Source: Ostrinia nubilalis (Eukaryota > Arthropoda > Insecta > Lepidoptera > Crambidae). From it: a stretch of 64,000 bases of DNA. Position 1 is the stretch's first letter; the number at the start of each line of letters is the position of its first letter. The stretch lies in contig NC_087105.1 of assembly GCF_963855985.1 (NCBI RefSeq), forward strand, positions 9,054,501 to 9,118,500, in the 5' to 3' direction. The position numbers and the translations under genes are program-made. Positions 49,522 through 60,111 of the stretch are shown in pieces. Below the pieces are notes generated by a model that saw only the letters and a program-made list of their open reading frames with translations, made no database searches and was not told the origin of the DNA.

Positions 49522-51505
49522 CATATTTTTTGCAAAAAGGCTTATTACAATAACATAATTTGCTACAATACGTGGCTTGATGAGCCGTCGTCCGTACAAA
49601 ACCTATAAATAGGTCAGTCACAGACCCAGTCCACGTCACGTCAGTTGCTGGCCTTATCTTTTCACTCGTACCCATAACACCGGTGGAAAATGAAACGTCC
49701 TCTCGCGAAGGAAGTGATATTGACAACCTGCTGCGGAATGATACGCGCCCTCCCAACAATTTCCCTACTTACATCCACATTTCCATTAACGGTGTACCTG
49801 AACAAACTGAATTCTAACTCCTAACATATAGAACACAATTTCCACAAACATCCTCCAAATCCTTCAATGGTACATAGTCTCAAAATATCACATCATGTCC
49901 AGCCTGACTGAATAGATGAGCGTGATGCGGGATCGAATATCGGACGTATGAAAACACGTGCGTTTTATACGGAAAATATATTGCTTTAGGACGAATCACG
50001 TTTAGCTGCTACCATAAGGTTTACCGTGTGAATACTGATGAAATGGCGGTACATGAAATTGTTTGGCTGCATGAATTTACGGCAACTTTTCGATTTTATT
50101 CGATCATTCTATTTTGTGTAGCCATCGTGAATTAATAGACACATGTCTGCCCGAACGAACATTGGCTGGGTTCATTGTCTATTTAATGGAACTTAATTAT
50201 GTATACAGATAGTTTTAGGAGATATTTGTGAGCTCTGTAACTTCGCCTACACCCGCCTACGGCTTCCTCAACAATGTTGGATGAAACTTTAATATTCGGG
50301 CTCTATTTGCTGTCAAATTATTGTACCTCCGAATATTGAAGACCTCATTTATTTCATTAGTCTGTAATAATACCGATAGAGACATAAAGTAAGGTTACTG
50401 AGTCGAATACGATTCCACGAGCTACTGAGCCCTCTCGGTGCAATTCAGTGTGGTTCAATGGTTACGATTTTACTGCTGACGATAAGAATAAAATTATTAT
50501 GTTTTCAAACGCACGTGGAGTTAACGAATAATATAATATTGTTATGACTTTTACGATTTCTGGTTCCGCGTTTATTAACGTGACTTATTACTTTTGATTT
50601 AAGTGTAACGTGCAATAACATTAGTTTAAAACACACTTAAATCTAAGTACAAAGTAACAGAAAGTAATATAAAAAACAAAAGAAAAAAGTGTCACTGACA
50701 AATTACGCATATGAGTGGTCGGACTATTAGCCTGCTTTTACTCTGCCATTTAATGTAGAGCTCTATTATTAACTTCCTTTCCACTTTCCAAGACCACGGC
50801 AAACCAGAAGCGGGGCTCCATGAAAATTGGCCGCAGGTCTTGCCATGCAAAAAAAGTCTTCACCGTTATGACTGTCCCGAAAATTATCGTGAATTTGAAT
50901 TTTCAATAGTTGCGACGCCGTTTGTTTTGTGGACTAGTTTTTGTCGTCCCAAATAACAGGAAGCAGATGAATGGATATTGTTTGTCAGGTAAATGGCGCC
51001 GCGGCAAAGCGCCTGTAACAAATACCGGCTGGAATGGTATTGAGTGTCCCTTTTTATTTACATTCAGTAAATCGTATTTACTGGAAAAATCTCACTTTGT
51101 GGACAAACATAATGGGACTGTAATACAATATGGTTATCATTTAATGCTTTAGATTATCTCGGTTAAAAAAAACCATGCATTCTCAGTAAGTTTGCATTTT
51201 ACTCACTCCAACATAACTTTTTTTTACATTTGCCACTAGTTTTGGCCAGTGCTGAGAAAAAATATATCGCAAGAAGGGTTTAAAAGTTTTTGTCCAAACT
51301 TTCGAAGTTGGAGTCTTTATTTCGGGAGCTAAAATTAAAAGGAAAGCAAAATCTTTGAATCTAAAAGAAATCAAAGCATGCCAGCTCGGGTAGAAAATTG
51401 CCCTGAGAGGCCTCCAGACGTTCAGACTTTCACAGCTCGCCGCCAGCTGGCCTATTAACTTACACCTGCGCTCGCAGGCTTCCCGGCTTGTGTCGATAAC
51501 TTTAT

Positions 51506-52789
51506 GAGTATTTCTCAAAAAAAATGTACGTAACGAAACGGTAGTAACGAAATAGTAAGGCCATAAGGCTTGTTATACATTGGCGAAATATTGTGAATGC
51601 TCTTTATTTATTCAATTCGAAATATTTGTAAGTATGCACCCAAATATGGGGTAATATTAAGGGGTTAGAAATAAAATAAGGGAGTAATCATTCATACCAT
51701 TTTAATAAAATTATTTTTGTTCCATCATGTTTATCCATTTTGAGTCGTTCTCTGTAAGCTTTTTGCCTTTCGGCATTGGTTTTTGGCGGCATTCCTAAAA
51801 AAACAAAAGAAGTAATCACATAAAAACGTAATCTAAATGATTTGATAATTTTTTGCTGGTGGCACTTCTGTAAAGCAGATAGTATCCAATCCTTTTGTTA
51901 TTAACGCTCTATATTTTTTGAAATTAATTAAGTAGTGAATATTACTATGCTTAGTCAGGTAATAACAGTATACACTCAGCATTATGTTGTACTTTTTCGT
52001 AACGTAACGAAATTCGCAAAAAACGTAACGAAATATTAGACAAAATGAGATCAGAAACAAGTATTTTTTTGATAAAATTTGTTACAGCAAATATAAAAGC
52101 TTACTAAATGTTCGTACCACACGTATTACAAAAAATGGTTAAATGAAGACTTACCGTTCTATATAAAATCGCTGATTTTACTGCCTGTTACGAAAAAGTA
52201 ATCCCACAAAACACACACGTTTTCACTAATTTTCGCGATAGATGTTATGGCGGAGACGTCAGGCCAACAGCCATTCAGAGTGCAGCTATTGTTGTCCGTG
52301 TAAAATAAATACGGAATTGTTCAGAAACCATGGGAAAGTAGAAATAAATCGTAACTAAAGAGTAAATAACGAAATAGTAAATGAGAGCGACTCATTTTGT
52401 TTTTTTGCTTTAAATTGCCAATTCATTATGACACCCCATAGAAAATCAATTTGATACAGAAACTGCGATTACTGTAGAACGATAATACAAAGAAATTTAC
52501 AATAATTTAGTTACGTATCGCATTTTATGAAACAAAAATACATGAAAAAGCTAGGGTGGCAAACAGGTTTTTGTATGAAAGGTAAAAAAGGACTATTTTT
52601 AAAATATCTAAATATTTTTTAATAAGTAGGATTATAGCTATAATTCTTCGTTATCTTAAAGATTAATATTCATCCTTCAAAATTGTGTGTGTGTTTTTTT
52701 TGTGTGATGATTTATAAATATAAAACTTTTGAACTGTTTCAAAGCACACTTTTTTTTTTCAAAATGTACATTTTTTTTGAGAAATACTC
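51506..52789. mobile_element. 1.28-kb element with 24-bp perfect TIRs and GTAACGAAA motifs
   Basis: Bases 51506-51529 (GAGTATTTCTC, A8, TGTAC) are exactly inverted at 52766-52789. TTAT flanks both sides (51502-51505 and 52790-52793), a probable 4-bp duplication. GTAACGAAA occurs at 51530, 51544, 52004 and 52025; variants occur at 52187 (GTTACGAAAAAGTAA) and 52366 (ATAACGAAATAGTAA, matching the 51544 copy). No transposase ORF is present. The superfamily is unclear. Confidence 0.8.
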
Positions 52790-53313
52790 TTATAGCAAAC
52801 GTGCAAAATATTTGTCTTGTGATGCCAGTATTACATAAAATAAATAAATAGTTTATTCATTAAAATAAGAGCGTTATAAGAACTTATTATGCTAGAGTTT
52901 AAATATACATGTACGTACAGTTCATAGTCTTTTTTAGCCTGAGCTATTAGCATTAGCATCGGAGTTACATTATATGGCTTTTTAAAAATATAGTTAGTTA
53001 CTGTGTTACTGGCAACTATTGGTGACCGAATTTGTTCCGGCGTTTCTTTTCAGCACATGCCATAATATGTTTGTCTCGAAGTGCTGGTAGGGCCCAAAAG
53101 ATAAGGAGACATGTAGAGACTTAAGGACTTTTTTTATTTTGACGTTAATAAGTGACTGAAGATTTTCCATTTTCATTTTCAATCGGATAGACTAGCTTGG
53201 TGTTGAATTTGTTTAGAGATCGCTCCAGAGATTCACGCCTCGACGCGTTAGCTTATTAATTTGCACCTGTGCCTGGACTTTTAAATGAGCATTTGCAAAT
53301 TATTTGGAAAACC

Positions 53314-53388
53314 GTTGGTCAGGTGGTTTGTGAGTCGGACTTGGCGACAGCTGCGGCTGTGAGTTCAAACCCCACTCGGTGCAAATGT
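53314..53388 (+). repeat. tRNA-derived SINE head
   Basis: GTTGGTCAGGTGGTTTGTGA holds a box A-like sequence, and GTGAGTTCAAACCCCACTCG a box B. Between them GACAGCTGCGGCTGT forms a stem in the anticodon-arm region. No full cloverleaf is evident, so a SINE head is favoured over a tRNA gene. Confidence 0.5.
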
Positions 53389-53855
53389 TACCTTATGATA
53401 AGAAAGGACGGCTAAATTATACTTGGAGCCATTGACATTCATGAATAGTACATGTAAACGTATGATTTTTCAGTAAGTATGACTGTTAATTTTGCGTATT
53501 TCTACTAATTCTGATAAATATTGCACTCGCTCTAAATATACTTAATTAAAAATCCTCATGTTCTAAATTCTAACTTGAAGAATACTTGTAACAAGTTAAT
53601 TAACATCTACTTCCAATTATAACAATTAAGTGTGGGAGCCAAGTGTGAGAGTGCCGGATGCGAGGAAGGAAATTGGCTTAAGTGGCGGCTCAAGATTTTC
53701 AATTTCACGGCTCAACAGTCCAGCTGAGCTAATACTTACCTGATGATCGTTATAATAAATATATTTGGACATTATTTCTTTTCATTACTATTAGTATTGC
53801 TTATAAATCTTAATTAGGAATTTTCTAGTTGGACCATATTATTTGACTTTTAATT

Positions 53856-53894
53856 AACCGACTTCAAAAAAGGAGGAGGTTCTCAATTCGAGTG
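53856..53894 (-). mobile_element. End of the AACCGACTTC interspersed repeat
   Basis: AACCGACTTCAAAAAAGGAG GAGGTTCTCAATTCG is the inverse of the end at 12286-12321. The sequence inward from it (GTGTATTTTTTTATTTTG) corresponds to the poly-A side of that copy. The long inverted repeat at 54118 and the CCGACTCC block at 55141 follow in the same order as in the 11.5-12.3 kb copy read backwards. Confidence 0.65.
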
Positions 53895-54117
53895 TATTTT
53901 TTTATTTTGTTAAAAACATGGTAAAACTGCACAGTGTTTTATTTTGGCTTAGAAGCGGACATCCCTGTTTTATTAATGCAATCGTTAGATATTACTATTA
54001 TGTATAAAATTGATGAAGGAACTAGTAGTTGTATTTGTTTAGTTTCGAAGAAATATTCCGATTTTGTGATTTTATAAAAAAAACTGTTTTAGAAGCATAT
54101 TTTCTAAAAAAATTACA

Positions 54118-54944
54118 TTAAGTCAGAATTTTGTAAATAAATTTACCTATCACTATAACGTCTACCTTTATGCAGAAATAAATGATTATTGCTGCAGTAA
54201 TTTAGGAATTATTTAATAATTTATGATTTTCAGAAAACATTTTTTTCTCCGTTACACTAGAAAATTGGCAGCTATATTTACTTTATATTGATGCATGATA
54301 TAATTATCTATAATACCTGAAAATATTACTTGCCTATCCCGTGGAAGTTGGATGATATGTTAATTTCTATGAGTTTAGAAAATGTATATGTAAATAGGGT
54401 TGTCATCTGAATATTTTTTAGTTTTTTAAATGCCGTCCGTAACAATACGGTTATAATGCCTTTGTTAGATAACTATTGAAATTAATTGCTTTTACCATTA
54501 TTAATTTGTCTGGTCGAGTTTGATAATTATAGAGTTGGCCCTCTGGCGGCTTATTGGAAATCCTATCGTTTTCGAAACATCGATATATATGTTGCAGTCA
54601 AAACTCATAATCGATCAAAACCACTTTTGACTGCAAATTTCAGTTAATAGTGGTTTTGACCGATGGCCTTAGTCAATATTACTTTTGACTAATTTTTCTA
54701 GTCGTATCATCCAACTTCCACGGGATAGGCAAGTAATATTTTCAGGTATTATAGATAATTATATCATGCATCAATATAAAGTAAATATAGCTGCCAATTT
54801 TCTAGTGTAACGGAGAAAAAAATGTTTTCTGAAAATCATAAATTATTAAATAATTCCTAAATTACTGCAGCAATAACCATTTATTTCTGCATAAAGGTAG
54901 ACGTTATAGTGATAGGTAAATTTATTTACAAAATTCTGCCTTAA
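54118..54944. repeat. Long inverted repeat, 240-bp arms, 347-bp spacer
   Basis: Arms 54118-54357 and 54705-54944 match with about two mismatches by eye (one in TTAAG(T/G)CAG, one in AAATG(A/G)TTATTG). The spacer has smaller stems: GCAGTCAAAA/TTTTGACTGC (54594, 54625) and TCAAAACCACT/AGTGGTTTTGA. Near identity means recent origin, or homogenisation by gene conversion. Confidence 0.93.
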
Positions 54945-55140
54945 GAGCGTTTACGTCTAGCGTGGAATGTCAAGTTTAGGTAATTTCGATGCTATTTTTA
55001 TTCACACTAAAATAATTGTGACTGTGTGCGTTTTCTCACGCTCTATAGTCAAACCAAAATACTTTGATCCACCATCGTAAAAGTGTGCCAGGCTGTCAAG
55101 TGACAGCTCAAGGAAACTATAAAATCTTCAAATCTTCCAA

Positions 55141-55190
55141 CACCGACTCCATAATTATAAATCATGGTATACATTAGTCCTAATAAATAA
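55141..55190 (+). repeat. CACCGACTCC..ATCATGGTATAC block
   Basis: CACCGACTCC, ATCATGGTATAC and GTCCTAATAAATAA match, in order, the inverted-repeat arm at 11701-11770. It links the 53.9-55.2 kb and 11.5-12.3 kb repeats into one family. Confidence 0.65.
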
Positions 55191-55702
55191 TAAATACATA
55201 AATTCTTTATCAAATAGTAAATTATCAAAGGTTTTTTACTATTTTGAGAATATTTTATACAGCCTATGTTTAGCAGAAAAAAATTGAATTTTAATGGTGA
55301 GAGATTTTTTCAAATCGGTTCTATTCAAAACAAACTTTTCCTGTTAACTATTCTTTTTTTATCCGGAAAATGCATAACATTTCATACCCACCAGCTGCGG
55401 GGGCAGCTAGTGGGTTATGTGGGGTTCTTCCTACCAGAAGGTGGGTAGCCCCTACACCCACTAAAAACCTGACTGTTTCTGCCATGATCCATATGAGTGA
55501 TATGAGGGAACGCGGGACATCGCCATTGGCTGTTGCCTGTAGCATTCGTCCTTAGCCGCCACCAGACACCTCCATGTCTAGCGACCGAGGCCTGTTAGGA
55601 AGGGACAGTTGGAGACCATAAGCTGTCCTCTTGCGCCCAGGGTGTCGGCGGCGGATAACCGGAGTGTCGGCTGAGGCCTCTCGCTCCCGCTGTCTACTGC
55701 TT

Positions 55703-55732
55703 CTTTCTGTGAAAGAACACTTTCACAGAAAG
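55703..55732. repeat. Perfect 13-bp hairpin, 4-nt loop
   Basis: CTTTCTGTGAAAG and CTTTCACAGAAAG are exact inverses around AACA. Confidence 0.8.
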
Positions 55733-56070
55733 TAAGCACACTATACCATAAGATTATTTGTCTCATAAGAATATATTTTATACTAATGTAGATATTGTTT
55801 CCGAAAGCGAGCGGGTTCATTCCGTACCTGTACGCTTCATGCGTTCTCTAGCAAAAGCTGAAAATGAGTGTTCTGCCATTTTGAGGGTAGTGTTTATACT
55901 GAGGTCTTTGCTTTTTGCATCGCTGCGGCACACATCACTCTGACGCAGGGAACTATTTGAAACGCTAGTCATCTTTATCTTCTGTTGTTTCGTCACTTTT
56001 GTTATGTTGCAACTGTTGAAATTATTACTAACCTGTGTAACAAAATACAAAATACCAGTGGTGTCACCTA

Positions 56071-56175
56071 TAGGCCTAAGATGCGCGCCGTGATAACTTT
56101 TATCGACGTCAATTTGTATGGGCAAAATCGATAAAATGGCGTGATAACCGCCTATCACGGCGCTTCTTAGGCCTA
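56071..56175. mobile_element. Small MITE-like inverted repeat
   Basis: TAGGCCTAAG (56071-56080) is inverted at 56166-56175, continuing imperfectly inward as GCGCGCCGTGATA against TATCACGGCGC. The interior repeats GATAAAATGGCGTGATAACC. The target duplication is unclear. Confidence 0.6.
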
Positions 56176-56177
56176 CT

Positions 56178-56224
56178 AGTGTGTTTCTTGACTAACTAAA
56201 AGTTAGTTAGTCAAGAAACACACT
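56178..56224. repeat. Perfect 22-bp hairpin, 3-nt loop
   Basis: AGTGTGTTTCTTGACTAACT.. (56178-56199) is exactly inverted at 56203-56224 around AAG. It begins three bases after the previous inverted repeat ends. Confidence 0.9.
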
Positions 56225-56360
56225 TCATTTCGATATTGAATTGAATTTCGATAGCAACTATACATAATGTGTGTGTTAAAAGCATTAAAAAAGTGTGTGT
56301 TACAACAAATAAACAATTTATCTATCTATCTCACGCCTCTTCCCGATTGGTAGGGAGAGG

Positions 56361-56600
56361 TCATTTCCAACCGCCGCTCGTTCGCTTAGGCTGGGCACTG
56401 TTGGAGCGTGTCAGTCTGCTGCGGTGACTCACGTGCCAAGACTGCAGTGTTAACTGACAACCATCTACAGGCTCTCGGCCTATACGATGGAGGAATGGCC
56501 CGAAGCACCCATGGCCCGGTAGAACCTGGGTCACCCTATGTGTGAGGCAATCATGCCGTCGCACCCACTCCTCTAATACAGGCAGAACTGCCTCTATGGT
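56361..56600 (-). pseudogene. R1-clade LINE fragment (reverse transcriptase C-terminus)
   Basis: The minus-strand frame reads LEEWVRRHDCLTHRVTQVLP, then GHGCFGPFLHRIGREPVDGC. This resembles the region between RT and the terminal cysteine motif of R1/TRAS-type elements (usual form TQ.L.GHGCF...L..IGRE...C). The following cysteines are not intact. GC-rich minus-strand sequence at 55370-55690 may be further 3' debris of the same element. Confidence 0.5.
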
Positions 56601-56729
56601 GCGACGTAAAATTTGGCTGACAGCCAGGCGTACCCTTCAGCACTCTAGGGCCTAGATCCTCAAGCCTCTACCTTTTGGTTTTCACCTCTCGTGGTGCACG
56701 TACACGTACATTTCCCCTTGGGACCTATA

Positions 56730-57490
56730 GTCACCTCGCAACTGGCGTCTATTCTCGGTTGTCGACACTAGCTTTGTCGCCACTGAGGATAAATGGCATA
56801 AATAATATCGATTGTCACCAGTGGCGACACATACTTTCCCAGTTGTAGCTACAGGCTTTCTCACAACTTATGACAAATTAGAAAAATACATCCCAATTAT
56901 GCCTAGTGGGGACGTACACAAATATTGACGCAAATGTCATCGTGCATGACATACGTAAAGTAAAAGTCAAGTAAGACCAGATGAATACAAATATTATTAA
57001 TTTTATTTTGAACTAGCGGCCGCCCGCGACTTCGTACGCGTGGACCTCGTTTTACTCCTTAGTTCGTAAAATCTGTTGTTTGATATCATGTTGATAGATG
57101 ACGTTTCACGGCTTCCCCCGCATGAATATTTACGAACGTCAAAAACAGTAGTTTGTCCAGCGCTGTAGATTTTAACCAATGACGATAGATTGCGCTTTTT
57201 AGACACGTCTTATTTATTTATTGAAATTTATTTGTCACATATCGTCATAAATTATAGCCTATATGTTAATCTGGGTTATAAACAATAATACTGCAAAGTT
57301 TCAACAAAATCCGTTCAGTAGTTTTTGAGTGAAAGAGTAACAAACATCCAGACATCCAAACTTTTACATTTATAATATTAGTAGGAAGGATAGTAGGATT
57401 GTTATACGTCGCCACTAATGACAATATTTTTTTCCCATTTATCCTCAGTAGGGACATAGTCAGTGTCCACAACCGGGAATAGACGGACTG
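56730..57490. repeat. Inverted homologous segments on either side of a LINE-like repeat
   Basis: The minus strand of 56730-56830 (GTCGCCACTGGTGACAAT, CCATTTATCCTCAGT, GTGTCGACAACCGAGAATAG) matches the plus strand of 57409-57485 (GTCGCCACTAATGACAAT, CCATTTATCCTCAGT, GTGTCCACAACCGGGAATAG). The 57010-57398 repeat lies between them. The family is not recognised. Confidence 0.6.
57010..57398 (+). mobile_element. LINE-3'-end/SINE-like repeat with empty Helitron site
   Basis: This is the same family as 47756-48180: ACTAGCGGCCGCCCGCGACTTC, CACATATCGTCATAAATTAT, GTTAATCTGGGTTATAAACA, AAATCCGTTCAGTAG, GAGTAACAAACATCC, ATTTATAATATTAGTAGGA. Positions 57275-57281 (GGGTTATAAAC) are the uninterrupted form of the Helitron target. 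Confidence 0.7.
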
Positions 57491-58595
57491 CGGATACTAT
57501 GCGGTATCCACGAATTACCTCAGCCTGTGCCTCAGTGATATCATGCGTTGCGCTTTTTTCAACAGTAGGATGCTCCACGACTACACAGCACTGTGCCATA
57601 CTCGAGCCCCATATAGGACCAACGCGCGACGCAAAAGTATAGTCAGCGACTCAGTGCGGCCGGGCCTCCGAGATTAGGCATCAACCGGCTTAGTGCGCCG
57701 GCGGTAGCCAAAAGCTGAGGGGTGAGACGATTCAAGTGGCCGTCAAATGACCACTGTCCAACTAACTAAAATCCGAAGTACCTACCGCAAAGATTTTCCG
57801 ACTGTAATATGTTGTGTATGTTCCCTCTACAACTAGGTGGGACCCTGCTAGCAGAGCATTCCTATTAGGTAACTAGTCTGTAAATTGTTAGTATTATTCC
57901 TCTTTATAATATTAGTATACATACATAACTTGCTGTTCCAAATTTTCGTCATTCGTTTTCGTTTCATCGCTAAAAATAACTTAATTTTATTTTTCATTAC
58001 GTCTAAAATAGAATTTGTTGTAAAAATAGACTGACGACAGATGGCGCCACTGCCACGGTAAACATGGGCTCCGCAATTATTGTGATTTTAAATTAAATAT
58101 AAACTATGAATCTTCAATTAAAATAGACACACGTAATCTATGTTGTATAAATATTAAGTGATAGTGTTTGTGGGTGAATAAACTAAGCGAATATAGTGAT
58201 AAAATAGTGACAATTATTGGCGATAAATGACGCTTTGCTTAAGAATATGTGTACTTAAAACAATAAAAACAAAGTGAATAGTTATGTGCAACGACAATAC
58301 GAACGATATAAACCTATTTTTAAACAGTGTTTACAAGAATCAATTACAATATCTCAAAGTGCTGGTGATGATCAAAACATACTCTTTCAAATTTTATCAG
58401 AATTACCTGCACACAACAACGGACACTCGTGAATATTCGTATAGGTTTATGAACACTCATTTCGCCAGTGATTCATAAGCAATGTTTGGCTAAACGGCTA
58501 AGTGCGCCTAGTCACACGCATGCAACGCGGGTTCGCGTCCCATATTAGAAGATCTTTTTGTGAATGTTTTCGAAGAAATTTCAACAGAACGAAAA

Positions 58596-59999
58596 ATGGC
58601 AAAGAAATGCGGGAAGTGTAAAATAGCTATTGCCGATAATAGAATCTTGACCTGTTCCTATTGTGCAAAATTCTATCACTTGGACTGTACAACTATGTCA
58701 GAAAAGTTATTTTATCTAACGAAAGGAAAAAAGAATAGTAAATGGACTTGTGACAGCTGTATTCACAAACGGCGGGAAGGGCCTAGTACGAGTACACCTT
58801 CTACGGCATCGATAAGCTCAGGAAAAATTATATCAAAAAACCTAATCAAATCAAAGAACGCACCTACCTCAGCAGAAAAGAGTATGGCTGCACCTCCTAT
58901 GACAGCACTTATTTTTCCTGTAAATAACCAGCAAAGTACGCCTCAGAGTGCAGTCGAACTAAATGATAGCAGTAACAAAAAAGAAAATATGGATCAAATT
59001 ACAACCAATTTGGCATTAAACTCTTCGCAGGAATACGTCACGCAGCGCAACAAATGTAAAATAAATATTTCCACGGGCAACTCTTTTGAAGGGCTGCTGA
59101 ATTTGGATATTTCAGATAGTGAAGACGATTCTGAAATAAAAACACGATTCTTAAACAGAAGCTGTCCAGAAATAAGTCTTAGTATTAAAGAAGAGCTGAA
59201 TGAACTAATAAAGAAACTAAACTCTGTAGAAAAGAAACTTCTTAGTGCTGAAAAAGAAATAGAGAATCTGTCACTAGAAAACAATACGCTAAAGAAACAA
59301 ATCAAGGCTTATGAGATGAAAACTCATAAACTTACACAAATATGTCGCTCCACTCCTAAAGCTAGAAAATCAAGAGAAAAACAAAAGAACTTCAACAAAG
59401 TAAGAATGAACTTTTCGGACATGAATTGCACTCAGAATGAACCAAATATTCAAAAATCACCAGACACAAATTGCATTATGAAGAAAAAATTATGTGTCAT
59501 CAGCAGTAATAACAGAAACAAAGTCCTACGAGCTATGGAGAGACTGAATAATAAGGAATTCGAATATTGTCATTTTATAAAAACACACGCAGGAATACGA
59601 GAACTACTAGATGGCTTGGAAAATAAAATCGAGAACTATACTGAAAGTGATCATTGCGTTGTACTTATTGGAGAAAAAGACTTAAGAAAAATGGAAAGTA
59701 ATTATGAACTTATAAGTGATATTGTAGAGAAGCTAAGGCAATTTACTTTTACTAACATAATTCTTGCAGTTCCTACATATATTTGTGGGGCTCCTTTGTT
59801 TAATTATAACGTGGAGATTTTTAATAATATGTTAAGTGGGGGTTTACAGTCTCTAAAGAATGTGTATTGTTTTGATTCCAATATGGACTTGTCGTTTGAA
59901 ATGTTTTCCCAGTATACAGGTAAAATTAATAATTTGGGTATTTTAAATATTTTCGAAAATCTGAATAGAAAGTTTTTTCGTGACTCAAAGAAAGTGTAA
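58596..59999 (+). CDS. LINE ORF1: PHD finger, coiled coil, degenerate esterase-like C-terminus
   Basis: The start at 58596 was chosen because AAAATGG is an ideal eukaryotic context; the frame is open from 58560 but begins there with GTG. The product is 467 aa. Residues 5-55 form a C4HC3 PHD-type finger (C5, C8, C20, C23, H28, C31, C52, C55). A Ser/Thr-rich linker follows, then a heptad-rich stretch at about 200-250 (KKLNSVEKKLLSAEKEIENL). The C-terminal 170 residues (KKLCVISSNNRNKVL ... CVVLIGEKDL ... NIILAVPTYI) resemble the fold of CR1 ORF1 esterases, but the usual catalytic Ser and Asn-Asp motifs are not evident. ORF1 proteins bind element RNA in the ribonucleoprotein. It overlaps the open ORF2 frame by up to 35 bases. 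Confidence 0.85.
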   Translation: MAKKCGKCKIAIADNRILTCSYCAKFYHLDCTTMSEKLFYLTKGKKNSKWTCDSCIHKRREGPSTSTPSTASISSGKIISKNLIKSKNAPTSAEKSMAAPPMTALIFPVNNQQSTPQSAVELNDSSNKKENMDQITTNLALNSSQEYVTQRNKCKINISTGNSFEGLLNLDISDSEDDSEIKTRFLNRSCPEISLSIKEELNELIKKLNSVEKKLLSAEKEIENLSLENNTLKKQIKAYEMKTHKLTQICRSTPKARKSREKQKNFNKVRMNFSDMNCTQNEPNIQKSPDTNCIMKKKLCVISSNNRNKVLRAMERLNNKEFEYCHFIKTHAGIRELLDGLENKIENYTESDHCVVLIGEKDLRKMESNYELISDIVEKLRQFTFTNIILAVPTYICGAPLFNYNVEIFNNMLSGGLQSLKNVYCFDSNMDLSFEMFSQYTGKINNLGILNIFENLNRKFFRDSKKV

Positions 60000-60111
60000 A
60001 ATCAATCATACATACCAATTTCAAGGGAAAAGTCCTGATTGTGGAACGGTGCTTGAGAACGAAAGCAGTGTACATAGTAGTAATATCTGCATACAGGTAT
60101 ATCATCAGAAC

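Noticed and set aside
53314..53388. tRNA gene
   Set aside because: Good box B but no complementary acceptor arms; better read as a SINE head.
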